Source: Sphingobacteriaceae bacterium
GTDB taxonomy: Bacteria > Bacteroidota > Bacteroidia > Sphingobacteriales > Sphingobacteriaceae
Direction: 5' to 3'
Assembly: GCA_947460275.1 (NCBI GenBank)
Contig: CANHHZ010000035.1
Location: 1-13,049, forward strand
Length of the DNA stretch: 13,049 nucleotides
Shown here: one piece after another, positions 1 to 7,246 of the stretch
Layout: each line of letters begins with the position of its first letter
Position numbering within the stretch: position 1 is the first letter of the stretch
Notes under the pieces: model-generated
Told to the model about the DNA's origin: nothing
Database searches by the model: none
Seen by the model: only the letters and a program-made list of their open reading frames with translations
Made by a program: the position numbers and the translations under genes

Positions 1-931
1 CGTGATGGCTTAAAACTTGATATTTTTTGCTCGCTAAATAATGATGATCGCTGTGACGACTCAATTCAAAAAGTAACATCCGCCCCAAAACATGATTACT
101 GTTCCAACTGTGCTGTGGCAGGGTGCGTTCAAAACCACCACTTGCCAATTGCTTTCGCTGTAAGCCATAATGCTCAATGTAATTTACCGTTTCTAGGAGT
201 AATATTCCTATAAAAGCTGCGGCCAAGAAATAAAGTGTGATTAAGCCACCAAAAATTAAATAGATCAAAGCAACAAAAACAAGCTGTATGAAATGCATTT
301 GTACCATTTCGTTGGATAAACTCAATTTAGACTTGCCTTTTTTAAGGACTTCTTGGTTGGCAATATGCCATGCAGAGCGATAAGAATTTATAATTGTTCT
401 AAAATAAAACAAGTAAACAGGCTCATTTAATCGGGCGCTACTTGGATCGTTGTAAGTAGCCACATTTTTATGATGTCCTTTATTATGCTCTACAAAAAAA
501 TGCATGTACAGCGAGCTTAACAAAGATAACTTAGCTAAGTTTTGCTCAAACTTACTGTTGCGATGGCCCAGTTCGTGGCCAACATTTATTCCAAATGTGC
601 CGCATAAAAGCCCCATTGTAAATATTCTTGCAAAAATTGTTGGGGTACTTAACCCATCATTTTGCATCGCAAACAAGAAGAAAATCAACGTTGGAATTTG
701 CAACACTACAATAAGGTAGAGCAGCAAATCATAGGCCCCGTCATTTTTAGCTACTTCTGCTTCAGCTGTGCTCATGTTGGCCGAGTCGGGTTTAATCAAC
801 AACTCTACTAAAGGTACAGCAACCCAAGTAAAAATCAAGGTCATCCAGCACCAAAGTCCAGTTGAGGTAAAACTTAAAAAAGCTAAGGCGTACACCACCA
901 AAGGATTGGTATATTTGATATATTTTATCAT
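1..931 (-). CDS. alkB: AlkB-type alkane 1-monooxygenase (partial, C-terminus beyond the left edge)
   Basis: Integral-membrane non-haem di-iron hydroxylase, expected to oxidise the terminal methyl of medium-chain alkanes or similar hydrophobic substrates with a rubredoxin partner. Visible from the ATG at 931: hydrophobic segments near the N-terminus, then the full set of histidine motifs of the family in order: HELGH (H119-H123), EHNKGHH (H149, H153, H154), NYIEHYG (H254) and RHSDHH (H293, H296, H297). The spacing and surrounding residues (FFVEHNKGHH, NYIEHYGLQR, HSWNSNHV) match alkane hydroxylases rather than fatty-acid desaturases in general. About 310 codons are present, so some tens of C-terminal residues are missing. 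An in-frame ATG at 949 adds six residues (MTLLNS) and is a possible alternative start. The gene is divergent from the HAD phosphatase gene at 1014. No rubredoxin gene is visible here. The family is clear; the true substrate is unknown. Confidence 0.9.
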   Translation of the reverse strand, partial: MIKYIKYTNPLVVYALAFLSFTSTGLWCWMTLIFTWVAVPLVELLIKPDSANMSTAEAEVAKNDGAYDLLLYLIVVLQIPTLIFFLFAMQNDGLSTPTIFARIFTMGLLCGTFGINVGHELGHRNSKFEQNLAKLSLLSSLYMHFFVEHNKGHHKNVATYNDPSSARLNEPVYLFYFRTIINSYRSAWHIANQEVLKKGKSKLSLSNEMVQMHFIQLVFVALIYLIFGGLITLYFLAAAFIGILLLETVNYIEHYGLQRKQLASGGFERTLPQHSWNSNHVLGRMLLFELSRHSDHHYLASKKYQVLSHH

Positions 932-983
932 GCTATTTAATAATGTCATCACTAATTTAGACAAAAGATTGATTTATAAACTC

Positions 984-991
984 TATTTTTG
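984..991 (+). promoter_or_regulatory. Putative Bacteroidetes -7 element (TATTTTTG) for the yjjG-like gene
   Basis: TATTTTTG matches the TAnnTTTG consensus for the Bacteroidetes primary sigma factor and lies 22 bases before the TTG start at 1014, in the divergent gap after alkB. I see no convincing TTG -33 element at the usual distance, so this is a motif-based prediction only. Confidence 0.4.
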
Positions 992-1013
992 ATTTTTATT
1001 TAATTTTGAGATT

Positions 1014-1712
1014 TTGTCGCACACTGTAAAGCATATCTTTTTTGACCTCGACCATACCATTTGGGACTTTGACCGCAATGCGGAAGAAACACTTTTAGAA
1101 CTTTATGAAGTCTATTCCCTAAAAAGTCTAGGCGTACATTCTGCACAAGAATTTATTGCTAAGTATACCGAAAACAACCATCGGCTTTGGGCGCAATATC
1201 ATTTAGGTAAAATTACTAAAGACACCCTCAGAGCCGAAAGATTTAGCAGCACCTTTATTGAGCTTGGCGTTTTGCCCGAACTTGTTCCACATCAGTTTGA
1301 AGATGATTATGTCCAGTTGAGTCCTAAAAAAACTAACCTATTTGAGGGCGCAAAAAAAGTACTGGCTTACCTCCAAAATAAATATCAGCTGCACATTATT
1401 TCGAACGGATTTAAAGAAACCACATTGATCAAAATGGATCTTTCGGGCTTAAATCCTTATTTCAAAAATGTAATTATTTCTGAAGATGTAGGGGTAAATA
1501 AACCTGATAAAGCAATTTTTGAACACGCCCTTCACAAAGCAGGCGCCCAATTACACGAAAGCATTATGATTGGCGACAGCCTAGAGGCCGATATTAGAGG
1601 AGCACAAGGCTTTGGCATGAAGGCTATATTTTTTAACCCGCATAAAGCGGAAAAACCACATGATGTACATTGGCAAATCCATCATTTAGAAGAATTACTT
1701 CACCATTTTTAA
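1014..1712 (+). CDS. yjjG: YjjG-family noncanonical pyrimidine nucleotidase (HAD superfamily)
   Basis: Cytosolic HAD hydrolase predicted to dephosphorylate nucleoside monophosphates, by family including noncanonical pyrimidine nucleotides (house-cleaning). The 232 residues show all four HAD motifs: motif I DLDHT with nucleophile D11 and acid D13, motif II around S130 (HIISNGFKET), motif III lysine K163 (VNKPDKAIFEHAL), and motif IV GDSLEAD (D188, D193). The helical cap between residues ~18 and 105 and the WDFDRNAEE segment after motif I are typical of the YjjG subgroup. The start is a TTG: the frame has a stop at 990-992 and no ATG precedes motif I, so a non-ATG start is required. A TATTTTTG element sits just upstream. 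The DinB-like gene follows after 12 nt and is probably co-transcribed. Substrate is inferred from the family. Confidence 0.88.
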   Translation: MSHTVKHIFFDLDHTIWDFDRNAEETLLELYEVYSLKSLGVHSAQEFIAKYTENNHRLWAQYHLGKITKDTLRAERFSSTFIELGVLPELVPHQFEDDYVQLSPKKTNLFEGAKKVLAYLQNKYQLHIISNGFKETTLIKMDLSGLNPYFKNVIISEDVGVNKPDKAIFEHALHKAGAQLHESIMIGDSLEADIRGAQGFGMKAIFFNPHKAEKPHDVHWQIHHLEELLHHF

Positions 1713-1724
1713 AAAAGAATAACC

Positions 1725-2234
1725 ATGAACACCGCAAAAACATACCAATCTATCCTTAAAATGGTAAGCAGTTACAGCGCTCAATTGGCGATGCTAAATG
1801 AAGAAAATTTTCAACTTACCCCATCCATTGGAGGTTGGAGCTATAGCGAAGTCTATTCGCATATTTTCGATTCGAGTTTACTTACCCTTATGGCGATAGA
1901 AAAATGTGTAAACGGGGAAGGCGAAAATCAACCTACTTCCTTTGCTGCCAAAGTAGTGTTACTATTTGGTTTTTTACCCAAGGTAAAGGTGCCCGCAAAA
2001 TTGGCCGATAGAGTTAAAAAAATAGATGTGCAAGCCGCCCAACAACTGATTACGGAATTTGAATTACAGTTGGCAAAAGTTTACCCACAAATTGCCCAAG
2101 GTAAACCCAACGTAAAAGTAAAACATCCAAAATTAGGTTATTTGAATGCTACACAATGGTTGCGCTTTGTAGAAATCCATTTCAATCACCACATCAAACA
2201 ACTTAACCGCATACATAAAAGCTTTGCACAATAA
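1725..2234 (+). CDS. DinB-family (DinB/YfiT-like) putative metal-dependent enzyme
   Basis: Small soluble four-helix-bundle protein of the DinB superfamily, 169 residues, the usual size. Its probable metal ligands are H46 in the YSHIFDSS helix and the late H152-x3-H156 pair (EIHFNHHIKQLNRI), which give the three-histidine site of this fold. The GGWSYSEVYSHI stretch resembles the typical 'W-x-x-x-E/Q-x-x-x-H' helix of the family. Family members include bacillithiol- or mycothiol-dependent transferases and many proteins of unknown activity; nothing here picks out a substrate. It starts with ATG 12 nt after the nucleotidase gene and is probably in the same transcript. Confidence 0.8.
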   Translation: MNTAKTYQSILKMVSSYSAQLAMLNEENFQLTPSIGGWSYSEVYSHIFDSSLLTLMAIEKCVNGEGENQPTSFAAKVVLLFGFLPKVKVPAKLADRVKKIDVQAAQQLITEFELQLAKVYPQIAQGKPNVKVKHPKLGYLNATQWLRFVEIHFNHHIKQLNRIHKSFAQ

Positions 2235-2255
2235 AATTTAATAAATTATCCAAAC

Positions 2256-2825
2256 ATGAAAAAACTAACCTTCATCTTTTTTACCCTATTATTTATGGGC
2301 TGCGCCAGCAAAAATGAAAAGGATAAAAAAACAACTTTTATTCCAACACCAACGGGCCTGTCTGGGATTAAACAAACAGCCCCGTCAAATTTGTCCCTAA
2401 ATAATAATAAAGCAAGCACAAATTTGATTACCAATCCAAAACATGGCGAACCTGGACACAGGTGTGATATTGCCGTTGGTGCGCCTTTAAACACTAACAA
2501 ACAACAAATACAGCCTCAACAATCTCTAACTGCGGCTCAAGCAACTCAAGTAGCACAAACTGCTCCGTCTATTAAAGCAACAAGCTTTAAAGGGGGCGGC
2601 CTAAATCCAAAGCATGGCGAGCCTGGACACAGGTGTGATATTGCTGTTGGCGCACCTTTAAATAGCGCTAAAAAAGAAAATAAAACTATAAAAATTGACC
2701 AAAATATTACGCCAACGCCAACCACACAACAAACTACAACTGAAAATAAAAATCAAAAACTAAACCCACCCCATGGCCAGCCAGAACATAGATGTGACCT
2801 TGCCGTTGGTGCGCCTTTAAATTAA
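2256..2825 (+). CDS. Lipoprotein with three HGxPxHRCDxAVGAPLN repeats, function unknown
   Basis: I do not recognise a characterised function. The 189-residue product begins with a lipoprotein signal peptide (KK, then hydrophobic LTFIFFTLLFMG, then C16 in a LFMGC lipobox), so the mature protein should be lipid-anchored in the cell envelope. The remainder is low-complexity, Lys/Asn/Gln/Thr/Ser-rich linker interrupted by three copies of a 20-residue motif at residues 60-79, 117-136 and 170-189, the last ending exactly at the C-terminus. Each copy has the conserved pattern H-x4-H-x-C (H63, H68, C70 in copy 1) followed by AVGAPLN. Copies 1 and 2 are identical in protein. I recall similar HG-x-PGH-x-C-x3-VGAPL motifs in other hypothetical Bacteroidetes proteins, but I cannot name a domain. 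The gene lies 21 nt after the DinB gene and 21 nt before the flippase gene. The reading frame and lipobox are clear; any role (metal binding, cross-linking, peptide tag) is conjecture. Confidence 0.85.
   Translation: MKKLTFIFFTLLFMGCASKNEKDKKTTFIPTPTGLSGIKQTAPSNLSLNNNKASTNLITNPKHGEPGHRCDIAVGAPLNTNKQQIQPQQSLTAAQATQVAQTAPSIKATSFKGGGLNPKHGEPGHRCDIAVGAPLNSAKKENKTIKIDQNITPTPTTQQTTTENKNQKLNPPHGQPEHRCDLAVGAPLN
2433..2492 (+). repeat. Coding repeat copy 1 (60 bp, residues 60-79)
   Basis: Encodes NPKHGEPGHRCDIAVGAPLN. Its peptide is identical to copy 2, from which it differs at six third-codon positions. Its last ~20 bases before the final codon position match copy 3. Confidence 0.9.
2604..2663 (+). 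repeat. Coding repeat copy 2 (60 bp, residues 117-136)
   Basis: Same peptide as copy 1, with silent differences in the Lys, Glu, first Ala, second Gly-turn, second Ala and last Asn codons. It is separated from copy 1 by a 37-residue Gln/Thr/Ala-rich linker. Confidence 0.9.
2763..2822 (+). repeat. Coding repeat copy 3 (60 bp, residues 170-189)
   Basis: A diverged copy encoding NPPHGQPEHRCDLAVGAPLN at the extreme C-terminus. It is followed directly by the stop codon. Both His residues, the Cys and the AVGAPLN tail are kept. Confidence 0.88.
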
Positions 2826-2846
2826 ATTTTTACATCTTTGTAAACG

Positions 2847-4172
2847 ATGAAAATACCAGCCTTAAAAGGTTTCGACGAAGTTGCATTTAAAAAGTATTTG
2901 AAAAATACAGGGTGGCTTATGCTTGGGCGAGTAGGTAGCTTAATCATAAAAATGGCAACCAGTATTGCTGTCGCCAATTATTTATTACCCAATAACAATG
3001 GAATTTTAAATGCGTCTGTATCCTACATTTACTTGTTTGCCGCATTAGCCAGTTTGGGTTTAGATAGTTTTATTGTAAAAGAACTTCATCAACATCCACA
3101 ACAAAGAGATACCATTTTAGGCACTTCTTTTTTATTGAAAACCATTGCCGGAATCGTTTGCTTACCCCTCATTTATCTTTTTTGGTTCTTTTTTCCACTC
3201 ACCAACATCCCTTACTTATTCATAGTTGTTTTATCCTTTACAGGATTGTTCCAATCGCTTAGCATTATAGACTCATATTTTCAATCTGAAGTAAAATCAA
3301 AGTATATCATGCAAGTGCAAATTGGCGGCAATCTTATTTCGGCAGCCATAAAATTGGGGCTTATCTTTGCCTCTAGCAAATTAATTTACTTTGTTTACGC
3401 CTTTACTGCAGATGTATTAGTCCTTTCGATAGGATATCTTTACGTTTATAAACGACAGGGGTTACGCTTGCTCAATTGGAACTACGATAAACAATTGGCA
3501 AAAAAACTCATTCGCTTGTCGTGGCCATTAATTATTTCTGGGGTAATGGTGTCTGTGTACATGAAAATAGACGTAATTATGCTAAAAGAGATGTTGAAAG
3601 ATAAAGGCGCCAGTGAATCTGGGGCCTATGCAACGGTGGTGATGTTTAGCGAAGCTTTAAACTTTGTTCCGGTGGTTATTGTAAGTTCACTTTTTCCTGC
3701 TATTTTAAACGCAAGGAGAGACGATCCCGAACGCTACCAAAAACGCCTCCAAAACTTATTCGACCTTATGGTTTGGCTAAGTTTGGCTTTTGCAATTTTT
3801 ATCAGCCTTGCTTCGCCATTTATCTATCAATTCTTTAAACCACAATTTGCCGAAGCAGCTCCTGTATTAGCCGTCCATGTTTGGGGAAGCCTATTTGTAT
3901 TTCTAGGCGTGGCAAGCAGTCAGTTTCTTATCACAGAAGGCTTTAATAAGTTAACTTTTGTGCGCACCGGCATAGGAGCCATTGTAAATATTGTACTCAA
4001 CCTCATCCTTATTCCTCAAATGGGAATGATGGGCACAGCCATTGCAACGGTGGCAGCATACTGTACCGCTACCTTTGTAATACTTTTTATTCCAAAAACC
4101 CGCAAACAAGGAATAATGATGTTAAAATCACTATTTTTGATTACCGCATTTCAAAAAATATTTAAATCTTGA
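2847..4172 (+). CDS. Wzx-like polysaccharide flippase (MOP superfamily)
   Basis: Polytopic inner-membrane transporter predicted to flip lipid-linked oligosaccharide units across the cytoplasmic membrane. The 441 residues contain about a dozen hydrophobic segments spread along the chain, the usual MOP/MATE-like layout. The N-terminal stretch (GWLMLGRVGSLIIKMATSIA followed by ANYLLPNNNGILNASVSYI) is characteristic of O-antigen/teichoic-acid-type exporters. A second strong landmark is the WPLIISGVMVSVYMKIDVIM segment near residue 230, and the C-terminal LNLILIPQMGMMGTAIATV segment is also typical. It leads a run of polysaccharide genes and its stop overlaps the TTG start of the next gene, which suggests translational coupling. 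TACATCTTTG a few bases before the ATG resembles a -7 element but its spacing is imperfect. The exported glycan cannot be told from sequence. Confidence 0.88.
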   Translation: MKIPALKGFDEVAFKKYLKNTGWLMLGRVGSLIIKMATSIAVANYLLPNNNGILNASVSYIYLFAALASLGLDSFIVKELHQHPQQRDTILGTSFLLKTIAGIVCLPLIYLFWFFFPLTNIPYLFIVVLSFTGLFQSLSIIDSYFQSEVKSKYIMQVQIGGNLISAAIKLGLIFASSKLIYFVYAFTADVLVLSIGYLYVYKRQGLRLLNWNYDKQLAKKLIRLSWPLIISGVMVSVYMKIDVIMLKEMLKDKGASESGAYATVVMFSEALNFVPVVIVSSLFPAILNARRDDPERYQKRLQNLFDLMVWLSLAFAIFISLASPFIYQFFKPQFAEAAPVLAVHVWGSLFVFLGVASSQFLITEGFNKLTFVRTGIGAIVNIVLNLILIPQMGMMGTAIATVAAYCTATFVILFIPKTRKQGIMMLKSLFLITAFQKIFKS

Positions 4173-4816
4173 ATACATTAAAAGCACTAATTACTTTAGT
4201 AAGTAAGCCGAAAAGGCTTAACGCATTGTTATCGTTTGGGCACAAAGGTTATTTGGCCAGCATTGGTTGGTTTACTTCTTTTGACGAGCAGCAGGCCATT
4301 GACGGCAGTGGAAATCCCTTACCTTGGGTAACCTATTCCTTTATAGATTTTATTAAACCACGGCTAACAAAAAATTTGTCTGTATTTGAATACGGCTCAG
4401 GAAATTCGACTTTATTTTACGCCAAACATGTGCAAAAAGTGGTTTCGGTAGAACACGACGAGGCCTGGTACCATAAAATTGCACAAGAAAAGGCAGCCAA
4501 TGCCGAAATGATTTTCACCGCCTTAGAAAAAGACGGCGAATACAGTAGAAAAGCAGTTTTATTGGGCGAAAAATTCGATATAATTATTGTAGATGGAAGA
4601 GACCGCGTAAACTGCTGTAAAAACAGTGTAGAAGCTTTAACCACAAGCGGTGTTTTGGTTTTAGACGATTCGGAAAGAGATTTTTATCAACCCGCCAGAA
4701 CATTTTTACTAGAAAAAGGTTTTAAAGAACTGCCATTCACAGGTGTATCGCCAGGTTTGTTTTACAACAAAACAACATCCGTATTTTACAAACAAGATAA
4801 CTGTTTAGGCATTTAA
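4169..4816 (+). CDS. Class I SAM-dependent methyltransferase-like protein
   Basis: Probable cytosolic methyltransferase of 215 residues with a Rossmann-type SAM site: motif I FEYGSGNST (residues ~73-81), an acidic end to strand 2 (SVEHDEAWY, ~93-101), an IIIVDGRDR strand (~138-146), and a late VLVLDDSERDF segment. The N-terminal ~65 residues (LLSFGHKGYLASIGWFTSF) precede the Rossmann core. No acceptor-specific motif is visible, so the acceptor (perhaps a sugar of the exported glycan) is inferred only from position between flippase and glycosyltransferase genes. The start is TTG in a TTGA overlap with the flippase stop; no ATG occurs before the SAM-binding region. It could also be a non-methylating SAM-fold protein. 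Confidence 0.72.
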   Translation: MNTLKALITLVSKPKRLNALLSFGHKGYLASIGWFTSFDEQQAIDGSGNPLPWVTYSFIDFIKPRLTKNLSVFEYGSGNSTLFYAKHVQKVVSVEHDEAWYHKIAQEKAANAEMIFTALEKDGEYSRKAVLLGEKFDIIIVDGRDRVNCCKNSVEALTTSGVLVLDDSERDFYQPARTFLLEKGFKELPFTGVSPGLFYNKTTSVFYKQDNCLGI

Positions 4817-4832
4817 ACCACATCGTAGCACA

Positions 4833-5747
4833 ATGCAAAACCTTGCGCCAATTGCTTTATTTGTTTACAATCGTCCTGCGCATACCGAGCGTACCGTAAA
4901 GTTTTTGCAACAAAACGATTTGGCCGCAGAAAGCAGCTTGTTTATCTTCTCTGATGGCGCAAAAAGCAACGCAGACGAAGAAAAAGTACAAGAAGTTAGG
5001 GCTTATATTCAACAGATAGACGGATTTAAAACTGTAGAAATTATAGCTAGCCAAACCAATATGGGACTTGCCAATGCTGTAATTGCAGGGGTCTCACGTT
5101 TAACAAAAGATTACGGACAAGTGATTGTTTTTGAAGACGACTTGATTTCATCGCCTTTCACCCTAACTTATTTTAATGAAGCCTTAAATCGTTACCGAAA
5201 CGAAGAAAAAGTAATGCACATTGGCGCTTACATGTATGCGCTTAAAGATGAAAATTTACCACAAAGCTTTTTTTACCGTGCAGCAACCAGTTGGGGATGG
5301 GCTACTTGGGAAAGAGCTTGGCAAAACTTCGAACCAAACATTGATACCCTGCTTAAACAGTTTGACGCTACAAAAAGAAATGCTTTTTCCATAGAAAACA
5401 CCATGAATTTTTGGAAACAGATGCGAGACTTTAAACGCCGCAAAAACAACTCCTGGGCCATTAGATGGTATGCTTCTATTTTTTTAAAAGGAGGATTAAC
5501 TTTAAATCCTTCTCAATCTTTGGTCAATAATATTGGCCACGATGGCACAGGTGTACACTCGGGCATAAACGATATTTACAATGTCATCATCAACCCAAAG
5601 CCAATTACCCAATTTCCAACCCTTTTTGAAGAAAACAAACAAGCTTACCTAGCCATTAAACAATTTTTAGCCAACCGAAAAGGGAATTATCTAGCTAGAG
5701 TTAGGCGTTTCATCAAACAAAAACTTAGTCAATACTTTTCTAAATAG
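4833..5747 (+). CDS. Glycosyltransferase, GT-A fold (GNT-I/GT2-like)
   Basis: Predicted nucleotide-sugar glycosyltransferase acting on the cytoplasmic side of the membrane in polysaccharide assembly. The N-terminus IALFVYNRPAHTERT (residues 7-21) is the usual first strand and loop of this GT-A group. IFSDGAKS (38-45) follows, then VIVFEDDLI with E101-D102-D103 as the probable metal/nucleotide-sugar motif, and a GWATWERAW segment (155-163) in the acceptor half. The C-terminus is basic (KGNYLARVRRFIKQK), which may help membrane association. Length 304 residues fits the family. It lies 16 nt after the methyltransferase-like gene in the same operon. Sugar and linkage specificity are not readable. 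Confidence 0.82.
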   Translation: MQNLAPIALFVYNRPAHTERTVKFLQQNDLAAESSLFIFSDGAKSNADEEKVQEVRAYIQQIDGFKTVEIIASQTNMGLANAVIAGVSRLTKDYGQVIVFEDDLISSPFTLTYFNEALNRYRNEEKVMHIGAYMYALKDENLPQSFFYRAATSWGWATWERAWQNFEPNIDTLLKQFDATKRNAFSIENTMNFWKQMRDFKRRKNNSWAIRWYASIFLKGGLTLNPSQSLVNNIGHDGTGVHSGINDIYNVIINPKPITQFPTLFEENKQAYLAIKQFLANRKGNYLARVRRFIKQKLSQYFSK

Positions 5748-5797
5748 CTTCGCATTTCTTTTCTATAATTTGTATCTTGCTTAACCCAATTCAAATT

Positions 5798-7246
5798 ATG
5801 AAAATCATTCCTTACCTACTTAGCCTTTTTATAGCCACAGCCTTTGCGCAAAATAAGCCTAAGCCTTATGGCGCTATCCCTACAAAACGACAACTTGCAT
5901 GGCACAACACAGAAGTTTACGGTTTGATTCATTTTACCCCAACTACCTTCGAAAACAAGGAATGGGGTTATGGCGACGCAAACCCTCAAACGTTTAATCC
6001 AACAAATTTTGATGCCGAACAAATTGTAAAATCTGCCAAAGAAGGCGGTTTAAAGGGGATAATATTGGTTGCTAAACACCACGATGGTTTTGCGCTTTGG
6101 CCAACAAAAACCACCAATTACAACATTAGTAAAAGTCCTTTTAGAAACGGAAAAGGAGATGTGGTAAAAGAAATTGAATTGGCCGCACGTAAACATGGTT
6201 TGAAATTTGGAGTATATTGCTCTCCTTGGGACAGAAATAATCCGATGTATGGTACACCCGCTTATCTTAAAATTTATCAAGCACAACTTAAAGAACTTTA
6301 TACCAATTACGGCGAACTTTTTATGAGTTGGCACGATGGAGCTAATGGAGGCGACGGCTATTATGGCGGCGCCAGAGAAAAGCGCTCAATAGACAATACC
6401 ACTTATTACGATTGGAATATCACTTGGCAAATTACCAGAAAAATACAGCCTATGGCCAATATATTTAGCGACGTAGGACTAGATGTACGTTGGGTTGGCA
6501 ACGAACAAGGCTTTGCCGCAGACACCAGCTGGGCTACTTTTACACCCATGCCACCCGCAGGCGTAAATGTGGCCGTACCCGGACAAGCCAATTATCCGCA
6601 AAGCCCATCCGGCATAAGAAACGGCAAATATTGGATGCCTGCAGAATGTGATGTACCTTTAAGGGGAGGATGGTTTTTTCATGCTAATGAAAGTCCTAAA
6701 AGTGCAGCAACACTGTTTAACTTATACCTAAAAAGCGTTGGCCGTGGCGCAGCTTTAGACTTAGGATTGGCTCCCGATACACGTGGGCAACTTCAAGAAG
6801 CCGATGTAGCTGAGCTTAAAAAGTTTGGCGACATCATTAAAAACACCTTTGGCAATAATTTAGCTAAAAATGCAACTATAGCTGCAAGCAACCAAAGAGG
6901 AGAAAAATTTAAAGCGAACTTTATAATAGACAACAATAATCAAACTTTTTGGGCTACAGCCGATGAGGTAAAAACAGCAGAAATTACCTTAAACCTTAAA
7001 AAGGCTATAGTTTTTGATGTTATAAGTTTGCAAGAATATATCCCACTTGGACAAAGAATAGAAAGTTTTAGCATTCAAACACTCGAAAACGGACAGTGGA
7101 AATCAATTTATACTGGCGCAAGTATTGGTGCAAAACGCTTGATAAAACTAGAAAAACCTATTAGTACTTCGAAAGTAAAAATAAAGTTTAAAGCTCCAGT
7201 TTGTATTACGCTGAGTGAGTTTGGCATTTACAAACAAAACGATTAA
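5798..7246 (+). CDS. Secreted GH29 alpha-L-fucosidase with C-terminal discoidin-like domain
   Basis: Exo-acting glycoside hydrolase predicted to remove alpha-linked L-fucose. From the ATG at 5798 the 482-residue product begins with a signal peptide (MKIIPYLLSLFIATAFA, cleavage before QNK), so it should act in the periplasm or outside. Catalytic-domain landmarks are GLIHFTPTTF and EWGYGD near the N-terminus, KHHDGFALW (H94, H95, D96), and MSWHDGANGG, whose D180 is the likely nucleophile. Residues ~354-480 form a beta-rich F5/8-type (discoidin/CBM32-like) domain (NLAKNATIAASN ... LSEFGIY). The HDGANGG context and appended domain suggest the GH29-B (alpha-1,3/1,4) subgroup, an inference. An in-frame TTG at 5777 would add seven residues before the signal peptide and is less likely. 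A 50-nt gap precedes it. The gene ends in a 4-base TTAA overlap with the stop of the converging methyltransferase gene. Confidence 0.9.
   Translation: MKIIPYLLSLFIATAFAQNKPKPYGAIPTKRQLAWHNTEVYGLIHFTPTTFENKEWGYGDANPQTFNPTNFDAEQIVKSAKEGGLKGIILVAKHHDGFALWPTKTTNYNISKSPFRNGKGDVVKEIELAARKHGLKFGVYCSPWDRNNPMYGTPAYLKIYQAQLKELYTNYGELFMSWHDGANGGDGYYGGAREKRSIDNTTYYDWNITWQITRKIQPMANIFSDVGLDVRWVGNEQGFAADTSWATFTPMPPAGVNVAVPGQANYPQSPSGIRNGKYWMPAECDVPLRGGWFFHANESPKSAATLFNLYLKSVGRGAALDLGLAPDTRGQLQEADVAELKKFGDIIKNTFGNNLAKNATIAASNQRGEKFKANFIIDNNNQTFWATADEVKTAEITLNLKKAIVFDVISLQEYIPLGQRIESFSIQTLENGQWKSIYTGASIGAKRLIKLEKPISTSKVKIKFKAPVCITLSEFGIYKQND

Noticed and set aside
504..992. Plus-strand open frames of about 70 residues opposite the alkane hydroxylase gene
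   Set aside because: They lie antisense to a clearly conserved coding frame with intact His motifs, and their translations look like no protein family.
2246..2500. Minus-strand 84-residue open frame across the lipoprotein gene
   Set aside because: It is antisense to the lipoprotein frame, and the repeat differences fall on third positions of the plus-strand frame, showing which strand is coding.
2433..2822. Three near-identical 60-bp direct repeats with similar-length spacers, superficially like a CRISPR array
   Set aside because: The repeats are in frame, encode a conserved peptide inside a lipoprotein gene, and differ mainly at third-codon positions. Spacers and repeat lengths do not fit CRISPR.
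5777..5797. TTG at 5777 as start of the fucosidase
   Set aside because: It would place seven extra residues before a textbook signal peptide that begins at ATG 5798.
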